Shown piece after piece: positions 1-11,800 of a stretch of DNA of 64,000 bases (its first letter is position 1; every line of letters starts with the position of its first letter). Both the position numbers and the translations under genes were made by a program. A model generated the notes under the pieces. It searched no databases, had not been told where the DNA came from, and was given only the letters and a program-made list of their open reading frames with translations. Origin of the DNA: Baylisascaris procyonis (lineage: Eukaryota > Nematoda > Chromadorea > Rhabditida > Ascarididae); the NCBI GenBank assembly GCA_037389465.1, contig JAZARR010000197.1:2900501-2964500 (forward strand), read 5' to 3'.

Positions 1-799
1 TATAAACTTTTTACGGTAATTGGATGAATAGGTAGAAAAACAAGTAGGCTACGCTTAAATTATTCGATCTTAAATTTGAAAATAATCATGTTGCATTGAG
101 GTTCTTAAAAAGAAATCTATTTTAATAGTGATGTTAGAGGGGAAGTCGGTGTTTTTAATTTCTTAATCTAAACCAGTCGAAGAAATCACCTTTCAAAATG
201 TTCTCTTTTCGTTCAAATCACTTCATTCATTTCATTAGAAACCCCCTTATCGTATCGTATTTTATAAGAAGGAACACTGAAAACGGGACGATTAGCACTG
301 ATCGATATTTTTCTTGTTTTAAAAAGCGTGATCTCAATAGATTTAGATGGTGGTTAATCGTAGAGGAGTAATTTGCGTTGAATGGCTGTTGAAAATCGTT
401 CTGTGATCTATCGTTGATTTGTATATAAAGCGTGTTTTAATTGTCGTGAGAATTTTATTAGATTATTATTTATTTTAATATTTCGGTGATTGTTGCATAT
501 AAGGCTATTTATTAGCTTCATAATCGAATATTATAATTTCAATAGCCAATAAATGTGATTATTATTTTTTCTATGTTTAGTGATTTATAAAAGAAAAAAT
601 GGTCGTACAATTTCCAATCCTGAAATTACCTTTTTGTGGCCTTCAGTTATTTCCATGTAAATTGATTTTTATCTACTTTTTTTAAATATAATTTTCTTTG
701 TTTGTAAAATTTATACTGCATATTTGTTAAATGTTTACAATTTTTATTAGTAAACTTCGATACATTCGATTGGTTTATTTCACATTTGAATAGACGATA

Positions 800-1106
800 A
801 CACATTTTTAAAAAACATTTGGCACATTTGCAAAGAAGTTGGGCATACTCGCTGCGAGTAGCGAACCGAGCTGCGTTATACGTATTAGTGTGAGCAATAC
901 TACCGTTGTCGGCGCTTTGCAACCGTACAGTAGTGAGTGGGTCATCGAAGGCCAATTAATTCAGTGATGTTTCGATACCAACAAGTTAGGAGTCTGGAGC
1001 GACTCTGCAAGTGTGCTGGGAATCTCGTGCATATCCAGTTCGCTGCTCCCAGTGAGCATGCCCAGTTTCTCTGCAATTATACCACTTTTTTTTTTCACAG
1101 CATTGC
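800..1106. repeat. Imperfect inverted repeat, arms ~75 bp
   Basis: The minus strand of about 800-878 and the plus strand of about 1037-1106 share a pattern (TTCGCT..TC.CAG.GAG.ATGCCCA, then CTTTGCAA/TCTGCAA and a T-run), roughly three quarters identical by eye. The two open frames across the arms therefore encode similar peptides (SEYAQLLC and SEHAQFLC). It could fold as a long hairpin or be a decayed foldback element. It is also present in copy 2 (about 9684-9990). Confidence 0.6.
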
Positions 1107-2502
1107 AAGGACAGAGTTTTTAATTACTCCGATAGTTATGTTCGGTTTTCTGGATTACTAATTATGAATGTTGAGTTTTTTTTTGTAAATTTTATAGGTT
1201 ACTTTGATTCTATTTTTTGCTTTATTTACTTTTGCGACACCCACATCCACTGGAAGTATATATGAAAGTAGGAAGTATGATCTCACGTATTGTAGCTCGA
1301 GGTGTGTGTCCGAGCTCATAAAAGTGTTTTAATGCAAGTTCAATAACTTGTTGCGCTAACATGAATCCGATCTACATATCCGGGTATTGATCATTTAGTG
1401 ATACGTGGTAGATTTAGATCGTTTTGTGAAATCGTTTCAAAATTGTTTGGAGATTCGACGTGGTTGTCGAGAGCGCGATGGCCTCAGTTTGGCACCTTCA
1501 TATTATTTCTTGTTCATCAATGAAAGCAATCCATTAAAGCCCTTTTTGTTATTCATAAGGGGAAAACAAATGCCTTGAGGGTACATTTGACGACCGTAAT
1601 CACGATCTAGGGTTTATGTCTTTTTTGCCTATTCATTTGTATCACTGTTTGACCGTAACATATAAAAGCCATATATTTCTGCTAGTTATTTTCTGTTCTC
1701 GGCAGAGGAGGGTGGCTTGCGGTTGGGGAATTCTGCTGTTTGATTTCTTCAGGTGTCGTCTGGATAAGTTATGTGTACCTGTTTGCATAACTCATCGAGA
1801 AACATAGAGAAAGGTGGCACTTGAGCTAATCCCGGGCATAACTAAGACCTGACATATAACTAATGACATAACTAAGACAACAATCATAGAAATTTCTTCA
1901 TCTTCAAATATCTTGTAGGAACGCACTGCGGTGGACTTATTATGAGAGGGCTTAGAAAGGATCACCTATTTCTCACGACTAATGCTGGGGGATTTATAAT
2001 CTTGCTCTATGCTTCCAAGGATACACAAGAAAGCGCACAATTTTTGGATTTTCGCCAGCAGGGCGGATAGAGATTTGGGTATATTATATATGTGATGAGT
2101 GAACTCCCTTTCGGTAAGGCTGGAGGTCACATCTCTCCTTCCCTCCCTCTTTCCCCCCCCCCTCCCTCCTTCAGCAGACCCACCTCCCTACCTTTCTCAC
2201 GCATTCATACTCACTTGCATACCGTAGGATTTCTCGTTAGGCTGGGACTCCTATTTGTTGCCAGTCTGCCGTTGTTTTTGTTTCAAGGTATGAGGGTAGG
2301 TTGTGATCCTTTAACTGCCCCTCCCTATCTTCCATCCATATTTTTTTCGTTAGCGCTTATCCACGGACAACTAGGCAGAATGAATACCGTAGTTGTATTC
2401 CTTTAATTTCAGAACTAAAATTTATTGCTAACGTGCTGTGTGCGTTCATAAATACTCGTTTTTTGTGGATTATACTGACCGATTACAGGTGATTGTGCAA
2501 GT

Positions 2503-3040
2503 AAACATAGTCTTGTCATCCTGTTATCAGTGTTTCTCATCTCTTCTTACTTAGGCGGAAAAGTTGGTGGGTTTGGGGAGGGGGAGGGAAAGTATTGTCA
2601 TCCTGTTATCAGTAATTCTTATCTCTTCTTACGTAGGGGCAAAAGTTGGTGGGTGGGAGGGGGAGGGGAAGTATTGTCCTCCTGTTATCAGTAATTCTTA
2701 TCTCTTCTCACGTAGGCACAAAAGTTGGTGGGTGGAGGAGGGGGAGGGAAAGCATTGTCATCCTGTTATCAGTAATTCTTATCTCTTCTTACTTAGGCGG
2801 AAAAGTTGGTGGGTGGGGGAGGGGGAGGGAAAGTATTGTCATCCTGTTATCAGTAATTCTTATCTCTTCTTACGTAGGGGCAAAAGTTGGTGGGTGGAGG
2901 AGGGGGAGGGAAAGTATTGTCATCCTGTTATCAGTAATTCTTATCTCTTCTTACGTAGGGGCAAAAGTTGGTGGGTGGGAGGGGGAGGGGCAGTCTTGTC
3001 ATCCTGTTATCAGTGTTTCTCATCTCTTCTTTCTTCATTC
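2503..3040 (+). repeat. G-rich ~80-bp minisatellite, copy 1 (about 6 units)
   Basis: Units of about 77-84 bp pair a G-rich half (GTTGGTGGGTGGGAGGGG type) with a half reading CATCCTGTTATCAGTAATTC. Each G-rich half has four or more G-runs, for example 2651-2668, so it can in principle fold as a G-quadruplex. Unit lengths are close to multiples of three, so two frames stay open; neither is taken as a gene. Confidence 0.92.
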
Positions 3041-4128
3041 GCACGCTATTTTCGAATAAATTCTTGCACGAATATTTCTGATAGCTATAAAAGCACCACA
3101 AAATTTCGTTTGCTAATTTTGCTCGTGTTATTTGATTTATGCGGATATGCTGTTAAAAAATGATATTTCGATTCAGTGATTGGCGTGGTCAAACTTTACG
3201 TGATGCAAATGCTGTGAATACCTATGCATTCATAACTCTTGTTGCATTTCTCGATATCAACCCCTCTCCCAATCTCTTCTCACTCTCTCACTCTGCATGA
3301 TTTTCAATTTGATGTATGCTGAGCGGTTAAATTTTTAGTTGTAGAATAAAATGAAATATCGGTTTACGTGTTCAGCAGGATTAATTTTCTCTAAAAGTTT
3401 ATAGCTCTTCCCGATATAGGGTCTCCCCGTTGAATCAGGAACATTTTACCCTTCCCCCTCCCCCCTCTTCCCCATTGGGGAACACCACATGTTCCCATTG
3501 TAATTCATGTGAGACATCAATTCGTCTGTTGATTTCTAGACATGCTGCAAAGTCATGCAACTAATAGCACCATTAACACTTGGGTGAGGTAAGCATTCGG
3601 ATCTCGATTAGATGACTACGACGAAAAGTCTACGATATCGAAAACCCTTGGTTCATGGGTTAGGCCAAGAAGTCATCGGATCACCCCGAGTCTCTGGCCG
3701 CAGATCCGAAGATATATGTTTTTAAAATTCTTGTTCCACTGTTGTTGCTTATTCGATTCGCTAACTAAGAACTCGTCTATATGTTGTGCTGTCGTTCTTT
3801 TCACTCATCAAACTATTTAAGGTGTGCCTCGCGGCATTTCCACATGCTACCCGATGTGGACGTTTCGTGCTTTGCTCTGCTGCAAAGCCTCGAGCTTCCA
3901 TCCAGCTGTGCGTTTCTGCATTCCATCCGGGAACGGTGTTTCTATGGTCTCAATGCAAGAGCGTCTAATGGCCATCTGAAACGTAAGTGCTATGAATTCT
4001 GTTGAATGTTAGGAGACTATTTTTCTTATGCATAGAACTTTCATGGAAGCAGCCGTTTAATGGTATCGAACTATGGAATTGTTTACGCTTTCTGTTGTTT
4101 TAAGAAATTTTTCGATGAAATGTGGTAG

Positions 4129-4862
4129 GTTTGGCTAAGCTTAGGCTTATCCTAGGCTTAGGCTTACCCTGAAGCTGAAGCTGAGGCTTGGCTTAGGTAT
4201 AGGCGTAGGTTTAGCTGAGGCTTTGGCCTAAGCTTGGTCTTAGCTTAAGCTCTACCTTTTGCTCGGGCCTACGTTCAGGCTTTTGCTTAGCTTAGGCCTA
4301 AGATCAGGGCTGAGGTCTAAGCTTGGTTCTAGTCTTGGCCTTTGGCTTCCTTCTAAGCTTGGTCTTACGCTTATGCTCTGGCTTAGGCTTAGGCTAATCT
4401 CAGGCCTAGGCTCAGGCTTGCTTTCAAGCCTAAGCTTGGGCTTTATCTTAGGCTTGGGCTCAGGCTGAGACTCAGGTTTAGGCTTGAGCTCAGGCCCGGC
4501 GTGAGCTTAGGCTTAGGCTTTGCCTCTGCTTAGACTTGGGATCAGGGCTGAGGCTAAGATTTGTCTTCGACTTAGGTTCTGGCTTTGGCTCAGGCCTACG
4601 CTAAGGCTTAGCCTTGGCTTAACTTTGGCTTTGGCTTAGGCTTAGGCATAGGTATGGCTTGGCCCGGGATGGTGCTTTGGCTCAATCTTAGGCTTATTGT
4701 TAGGGCTTGGGCTCACGCTTAGCCTTAGTTTTTAGGTTTCCTTAGGATTTGCTTACTTTCGCTGAGGCTGAGGTTTGGCCTTTGCTTGTCCTTAGTCCTA
4801 GGCTTATGCTCAGGCTCATGTTGAAGCTTAGGTTGGCTCAGGCGCACGGTTAGGATCAGACT
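4129..4862 (+). repeat. Degenerate TTAGGC island 1 (~730 bp)
   Basis: Highly diverged TTAGGC-derived repeats, same strand as the main array. The left edge coincides with the point where the 1-4,128 segment stops matching its second copy. The right edge abuts the hairpin satellite. Confidence 0.88.
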
Positions 4863-6740
4863 TACAAAAAAAAAATTTTCCCAAATTTTCCCCTGGCATC
4901 TGTAAAAGTCTCTGACAATTGTGGCCATATTGAACCCCGGGGATCAGGTAAAAATATGAAAAAAATTTTTTGGCCAAAAATCGGCAATTTTGATACCAAA
5001 CGATAGAACTCATCGAGTTCTATCGTCGGACACCAGAATTGTCAATGTCAGACAACAAAAATTTTTCTCAAATTTTCGCCTCGCATCTTTTCAAGTCTTA
5101 TACTACTGTGGTCATATTGAACCCCGGGGATCAGGCAAAAATGTGAAAATAATTTTTTTGGCCAAAAATCGGCAATTTTGGTACCAAACGAACACCAGAA
5201 TTGTCAATGTCGAACAAAAAAATTTTTTCTCAAATTTTCCCCTGGCATCTGTTCAAGTCTTATACTACTGTGGTCATATTGAACCCCGGGGATCAGGCAA
5301 AAATGTGAAAATAATTTCTTTGGTCAAACGTCTACAATTTTGTTGCCAAACGATAGTACTCATCGAGTTCTATCGTCGGACACCAAAATTGTCAATGTCG
5401 GACAAAAAAATTTTTTCTCAAATTTTCCCCTGGCATCTGTTCAAGTCTTATGCAACTGTGGTCATATTGAACCCCGGGAATCAGGAGAAAATGTGAAAAA
5501 ATTTTTTTTGGCCAAAAATCGGCGATTTTGGTAGCAAACGATAGAACTCATCGAGTTCTATCGTCGGACACCAGAATTGTCAATGTCGGACAAAAAAATT
5601 TTTTCTCAAATTTTCCGCTGGCATCTGTTCAAGTCTTATGCAATTGTGATCATATTTAACCCTGGGGATCAGACAAAAATATGTAAAAAAATTTTTGGCC
5701 AAAAATCGGCGATTTTGGTAGCAAACGATAGAACTCATCGAGTTCTGTCGTCGGACACCAAAATTGTCAATGTCGGATAAAAAAATTTTTTCTCAAATTT
5801 TCGCCTGGCATCTGCTCAAGTATTATACAACTGTGGCCATATTGAACCCCGGGGATCAGGCAGAAATGTTTTAAAAAAATTTTTTTGGCCAAAAATCGGC
5901 AATTTTGGTACCAAACGAACACCAGAATTGTCAATGTCGGACAAAAAAATTTTTTCTCAAATTTTCCCCTGGCATCTGTTCAAGTCTTATACCACTGTGG
6001 TCATACTAAACCCCGGGGATCAGGCAAAAATGTGAAAATAATTTCTTTGGTCAAACGTCTACAATTTTGTTGCCAAACGATAGTACTCATCGAGTTCTAT
6101 CGTCGGACACCAAAATTGTCAGTGTCGGACAAAAAAATTTTTTCTCAAATTTTCCCCTGGCATCTGTTCAAGTCTTATGCAACTGTGGTCATATTGAACC
6201 CCGGGGATCAGGAGAAAATGTGAAAAAAATTTTTTTGGCCAAAAATCGGCAATTTTGGTACGAAACGATAGAACTCGTCGAGTTCTATCGTCGGACACCA
6301 GAATTGTCAATATCGGACAAAAAAAATTTTTTCTCAAATTTTCCCCTGGCATCTGTTCAAGTCTTATACTACTGTGGTCATATTGCACCCCGGGGATCAG
6401 GCAAAAATGTGTAAATAATTTCTTTGGTCAAACGTCTACAATTTTGTTGCCAAACGATAGTACTCATCGAGTTCTATCGTCGGACACCAAAATTGTCAAT
6501 GTCGGACAAAAAAATTTTTTCTCAAATTTTCCCCTGGCATCTGTTCAAGTCTTATGCAACTGTGGTCATATTGAACCCCGGGGATCAGGAGAAAATGTGA
6601 AAAAAAATTTTTTGGCCAAAAATCGGCAATTTTGGTACGAAACGATAGAACTCGTCGAGTTCTATCGTCGGACACCAGAATTGTCAATGTCGGACAAAAA
6701 AATTTTTTCTGAAGTTTTCTCCTGGAATCTGTCCAAGGTT
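4863..6740. repeat. ~190-bp tandem satellite with internal hairpin, ten units
   Basis: Ten units marked by CCCCGGGGATCAGG-like boxes at about 4936, 5114, 5286, 5471, 5660, 5848, 6011, 6203, 6390 and 6579 (spacing 163-192 bp). Most units carry a palindrome with 12-bp arms and a 3-nt loop in the best copies (6265-6291). Units 2 and 6 lack about 26 bp covering it. Three unit types recur in the order hairpin-less, TTGGTCAAACGTC-type, AGGAGAAAATG-type, forming a higher-order repeat. Open frames in it are by-products. Confidence 0.9.
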
Positions 6741-8881
6741 AGGAATCTCTTACGAGACGATCATACCGATGAAATCGAAAGCCGTGAGTTGTTGTCCTTT
6801 ATTGCTGAGATCTCATAGATTTGAAGGTTCAATAGCATAAGATTGAGGGGTAGCTTTAGGGTAATCGAAACGCGATAGTGTTGACGGGATCGACGTATAG
6901 TGCAGTGGTGTTGTTTCAATTCTTGGGGAAGTGAACTGTTTAAACTTGCTTAGGGGTTGGGTTGAGGCATTGCCGTCGAGCTGAAGAGTCGACGTAGCGT
7001 TGATGCAGTCGGCCTATGGCGGAGCATTCATTGCCTTAAATCTTGGCAGAATTAGCGCTTGGAAGTATCGTGAGAGGTCGGGGGTCAAAAGGTCGATGTT
7101 TAGCGCTATACTTGATTAGACGCTATAGCGTTGATGGGACTGACCTATACCTCGGTACGGCTGCCATGGTTCTTGACAGTGGTTGCAAAATTTTAATGGT
7201 TCATTGCATCTTTTGGAGCATTATTTTTGGTATGTTCCGATATTTCACTGGTCATTGCTTTTACTACAGAATCTTTTTTGCCATTCGCCGCCTCGTCATC
7301 TCCCTTAACCCTTCTATTTTGTTTGCACATCCGCGAGACACAAGGGCGATAGTTCCTGCAGAACTCTTTCCGGCAAACTTCGTGCATCGGGTCACTTCGC
7401 GCATTTCCACCTACTTCAGGAATTTATATACTAGCTGCTATCGAAATTTGTACTTGTTCAACAGTAGCACCACGTAACGTGAGTCCTGTGCAATTATATA
7501 TCTGTAAATAATTCATGTTCATCGCCACAATGACATGTCCTCTACTTTGCTAAAAAATCAGCTATGATTCCAGGTCGCCTTCGTTACGTGCGATAGGTTC
7601 CGGAGCCCCATTAAATCAATATTTTTCAGTTTCAGTCGTTCGAATCACTATCAGGTGATTCGTATCTCAATAGCCTAGACGAGGCGATCAATCAAAAGGC
7701 ATCGATTATTCACGCCGCATCAAAGAAAGGGGGAATGACGTCGAGAACAGAACCCACGATAACGACCACTGCTAGGCCATCGGCAATGCCCAACGAGACC
7801 AGTTCACCACACGATGAAACCTCCCTCAAGCAATAGTTTGTCCTCTTCAAAGCATTTCTTGTAAGGTCATCTGCTGCGGTTCTACAATGATCTAGTGCAG
7901 CGATCACCGATCGTATTGATTCAACAGTCATTAACGATCGGTGGTCATTGATCATCTAGATTGTTTGTCATCGAATTTTCCGAGCGGTCGTCATATTGAC
8001 CACTTTTTTATGGCTATCAACCAGCAGCACTACCGTGACAGATGGCTATAAACTTGTAATTTTAATAGTATATTTGAAATTATGTGAGACGTTGAAGTGA
8101 TTTGTGTTTCTCTTTAACAGCTGAAAAGATTGTAGGATTTTCCTTGAAGGGCGGAGTTTTGTTGCCATTGCTCGTCATTGATCTTCCTAGCCATTTTCTG
8201 TCCCTTCAGGAAATGGGTGCGGAAGATGTCCATGCGGAGATTATCCATAAATTCTTGATGTTTTGAAGAGATTTATTGAAATTTAATATTTTTTTGTAAT
8301 TGTTAGCTTCTCATTCGGGTGTTTATTGGGATTTATCTCGTGCTTTCTCTAATTGCACTTTTAGATTTATCAGTGTTTTTGAAAATGGATTAATCTAAAA
8401 TGTGCATTTTGTGTTTTTTATGAATTATTTCTATTGTTTTGTGCTCTCCTTTTTTCTCTTTTCTTCAATATCAGTAATTTCAAAATTTCATTTTTATTTC
8501 GAAATAATTCCCTTATAGTTTAAAATATGTATTTGGTAAGAAAGAATATAATCGGGAGAATATTTGTTTACCATTCAGCTGTAACCCTACTTGACCGTGA
8601 GAAGGATCAGCCACGCAATCCAATTTTGTGTTTTGTGGTTAATCTTTATCGCTAAGATTTTATTACCCTGTTCTGGGCAATTTGGTTTTATTATACAACT
8701 CTGGGCAATTTGTTTTTTATTCACGATTCTGCGCAATTTGTTAGGCACTCTTGCATAGAGACGATGTCATTGCGGTGGCGAACCGCGAACAGAGCTGGTG
8801 TTTTCGAACAATTGTGTATTTATATGATGTTGCTTGGTTCAAGAGTCTTTTTCTTTGAGGAGGGGGGAATGCTAAAATAGA
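6741..8881. other. Unclassified DNA between the duplicated segments
   Basis: No recognised gene. 6871-7155 holds three diverged copies of a word like TAGCGTTGATG..GTCGGCCTATG spaced 118 and 131 bp apart. 8658-8743 has three short copies of CTGGGCAATTTG (one CTGCGCAATTTG). A 144-codon plus-strand frame (7043-7477, TTG start) and an 81-codon minus-strand ATG frame (7955-7710) occur; only the latter is listed as a weak candidate. Confidence 0.6.
7710..7955 (-). CDS. Weak candidate 81-aa open frame
   Basis: An ATG-started minus-strand frame beginning MINDHRSLMTVESIRSVIAA with a hydrophobic C-terminal half (about residues 54-77, Leu/Val/Ile-rich), possibly one membrane segment. No family recognised and no splice or poly(A) context examined convincingly. 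It may be a fragment or chance. Confidence 0.18.
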   Translation of the reverse strand: MINDHRSLMTVESIRSVIAALDHCRTAADDLTRNALKRTNYCLREVSSCGELVSLGIADGLAVVVIVGSVLDVIPPFFDAA

Positions 8882-11800
8882 TATAAACTTTTTAGGGTAA
8901 TTGGATGAATAGGTAGAAAAACAAGTAGGCTACGCTTAAATTATTCGATCTTAAATTTGAAAATAATCATGTTGCATTGAGGTTCTTAAAAAGAAATCTA
9001 TTTTAATAGTGATGTTAGAGGGGAAGTCGGTGTTTTTAATTTCATCATCTAAACCAGTCGAAGAAATCACCTTTCAAAATGTTCTCTTTTCGTTCAAATC
9101 ACTTCATTCATTTCATTAGAAACCCCCTTATCGTATCGTATTTTATAAGAAGGAACACTGAAAACGGGACGATTAGCACTGATCGATATTTTTCTTGTTT
9201 TAAAAAGCGTGATCTCAATAGATTTAGATGGTGGTTAATCGTAGAGGAGTAATTTGCGTTGAATGGCTGTTGAAAATCGTTCAGTGATCTATCGTTGATT
9301 TGTATATAAAGCGAGTTTTAATTGTCGTGAAGATTTTATTGAAATGTTGTTTATTTTAATATTTAGGTGATTGTTGCATATAAGGCTATTTATTAGCTTC
9401 ATAATCGAATATTATAATTTCAATAGCCAATAAATGTGATTATTATTTTTTCTATGTTTAGTGATTTATAAAAGAAAAAATGGTCGTACAATTTCCAATC
9501 CTGAAATTACCTTTTTGTGGCCTTCAGTTATTTCCATGTAAATTGATTTTTATCTACTTTTTTTTAAATATAATTTTCTTTGTTTGTAAAATTTATACTG
9601 CATATTTGTTAAATGTTTACAATTTTTATTAGTAAACTTCGATACATTCGATTGGTTTATTTCACATTTGAATAGACGATAACACATTTTTTAAAAACAT
9701 TTGGCACATTTGCAAAGAAGTTGGGCATACTCGCTGCGAGTAGCGAACCGAGCTGCGTTATACGTATTAGTGTGAGCAATACTACCGCTGTCGGCGCTTT
9801 GCAACCGTACAGTAGTGAGTGGGTCATCGAAGGCCAATTAATTCAGTAGTGTTTCGGTACCAAGAGGTTAGGAGTCTGGAGCGACTCTGCAAGTGTGCTG
9901 GGAATCTCGTGCATATCCAGTTCGCTGCTCCCAGTGAGCATGCCCAGTTTCTCTGCAATTATACCACTTTTTTTTTTCACAGCATTGCAGGGACAGTTTT
10001 TAATTACTCGGATAGTTATGTTCGGTTTTCTGGATTACTAATTTTGAATGTTGAATTTTTTTTGTGAATTTTGTAGGTTACTTTAATTCTACTTTTTGCT
10101 TTATTTGCTTTTTCGACACCCACATCCACTGGAAGTATATATGAAAGTAGGAAGTATGTCCTCACGTATTGTAGCTCGAGGTGTATGTCCGAGCTCATAA
10201 AAGTGTTTTAATGCAAGTTCAATAACTTTTTGCGCTAACATGAATCCGGTCTGCATAGCGGGGTACTGATGATTTAGTGATACGTGATAGATTTAGATCG
10301 TTTTGTGAAACGGTTTCAAAATTGTTGGGAGATTTGACGTGGTTGTTGAGGGCGCGATTAACTCAGTTTGGCGCCTTCATATCATTTCTTATTCGTCAAT
10401 GAAAGCAATCCATTAAAGCCCTTTTTGTTACTCATAAGGGGAAAACAAATGCCTTGAGGGGACATTTGACGACCATAATCACGATCTAGGGTTTGTCTTT
10501 TTTGCCTATTCATTTGTATCACTGTTCGACAGTAACATATAAAAGCCATATATTTCTTCTAGTTATTTTCTGTTCTCGGCAGAGGAGGGTGGCTTGCGGT
10601 TGGGGAATTCTGCTGTTTGATTTCTTCGGGTGTCGTCTGGATAAGTTATGTGTACCTGTTTGCATAACTCATCGAGAAACATAGAGAAAGGTGGCACTTG
10701 AGCTAATCCCGGGCATAACTAAGACCTGACATATAACTAATGAGATAACTAAGACAATCCTAGAAATTTCTTCATCTTCAAATATCTTGTAGGAACGCAC
10801 TGCGGTGGACTTATTATGAGAGGGCTTAGAAAGGATCACCTATTTCTCACGAATAGTGCTGGGGGATTTATAATCTTGCTCTATGCTTCCAAGGATACAC
10901 AAGAAAGCGCACAATTTTTGGATTTTCGCCAGCAGGGCGGATGGAGATTTGGGTATATTATATATGTGATGAGTGAACTCCCTTTCGGTAAGGCTGGAGG
11001 TCACATCTCTCCTTCCCTCCCTCTTCCCCCCTCCCTCCTTCAGCAGATCCACCTCCCTACCTTTCTCACGCTTTCATACTCACTTGCATACCGTAGGATT
11101 TCTCGTTAGGCTGGGGCTCCTATTTGTTGCCAGTCTGCCGTCGTTTTTGTTTCAAGGTATGAGGGTAGGTTGTGATCCTTTAACTGCCCCTCCCTATCTT
11201 CCATCCATATTTTTTTCGTTAGCGCTTATCCACGGACAACTAGGCAGAATGAATACCGTAGTTGTATTCCTTTAATTTTAGAACTGAAATTTATTGCTAA
11301 CGTGCTGTGTGCGTTCATAAATACTCGTTTTTTGTGGATTATATTGACCGATTACAGGTGATTGTGCAAGTAAACATAGTCTTGTCATCCTGTTATCAGT
11401 GTTTCTCATTTGTTCTTACTTAGGCGGAAAAGTTGGTGGGTTTGGGGAGGGGGAGGGAAAGTATTGTCATCCTGTTATCAGTAATTCTTATCTCTTCTTA
11501 CGTAGGGGCAAAAGTTGGTGGGTGGGAGGGGGGAGGGGAAGTATTGTTCTCCTGTTATCAGTAATTCTTATCTCTTCTCACGTAGGCACAAAAGTTGGTG
11601 GGTGGAGGAGGGGGAGGGAAAGTATTGTCATCCTCTTATCAGTAATTCTTTTCTCTTCTTACGTAGGCGCAAATGTTGGTCTGTGGGGGAGGGGGGAGGG
11701 AAAGTATTGTCGTCCTGTTATCAGTAATTCTTATCTCTTCTTAAATAGTGGCAAAAGTTGGTGGGTGGGAGGGGGAGGGGAAGTATTGTCCTCCTGTTAT

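Larger units (their letters stand above)
1..4128. repeat. Segmental duplication copy 1 (left end outside window)
   Basis: This segment matches 8,882 to about 13,075 with scattered substitutions and small indels (estimated over 95 percent identical for most of its length). The offset grows from 8,881 to 8,945, mainly from an extra minisatellite unit in copy 2. Identity decays over the last ~100 bp. It contains no convincing gene: its open frames are short, use no recognised domain, and several are not preserved between copies. An imperfect inverted repeat (800-1106) and a minisatellite are listed separately. Confidence 0.93.

Noticed and set aside
2564..3163. 199-codon and overlapping 137-codon frames
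   Set aside because: They are the minisatellite read in two frames at once; the pattern is explained by the repeat unit length.
4990..6818. Open frames of 60-190 codons with repeated RTPELSMSDKK-like words
   Set aside because: They are the hairpin satellite in three frames on both strands; no start or composition argues for a protein.
7043..7477. 144-codon plus-strand frame
   Set aside because: It starts at TTG, overlaps the diverged ~125-bp repeat, and has no recognisable similarity.
937..10067. Similar short frames at 937-1161 and 9819-10067 as a duplicated gene
   Set aside because: They lie on an inverted repeat, share no domain, and their C-terminal ends differ between copies because of indels.
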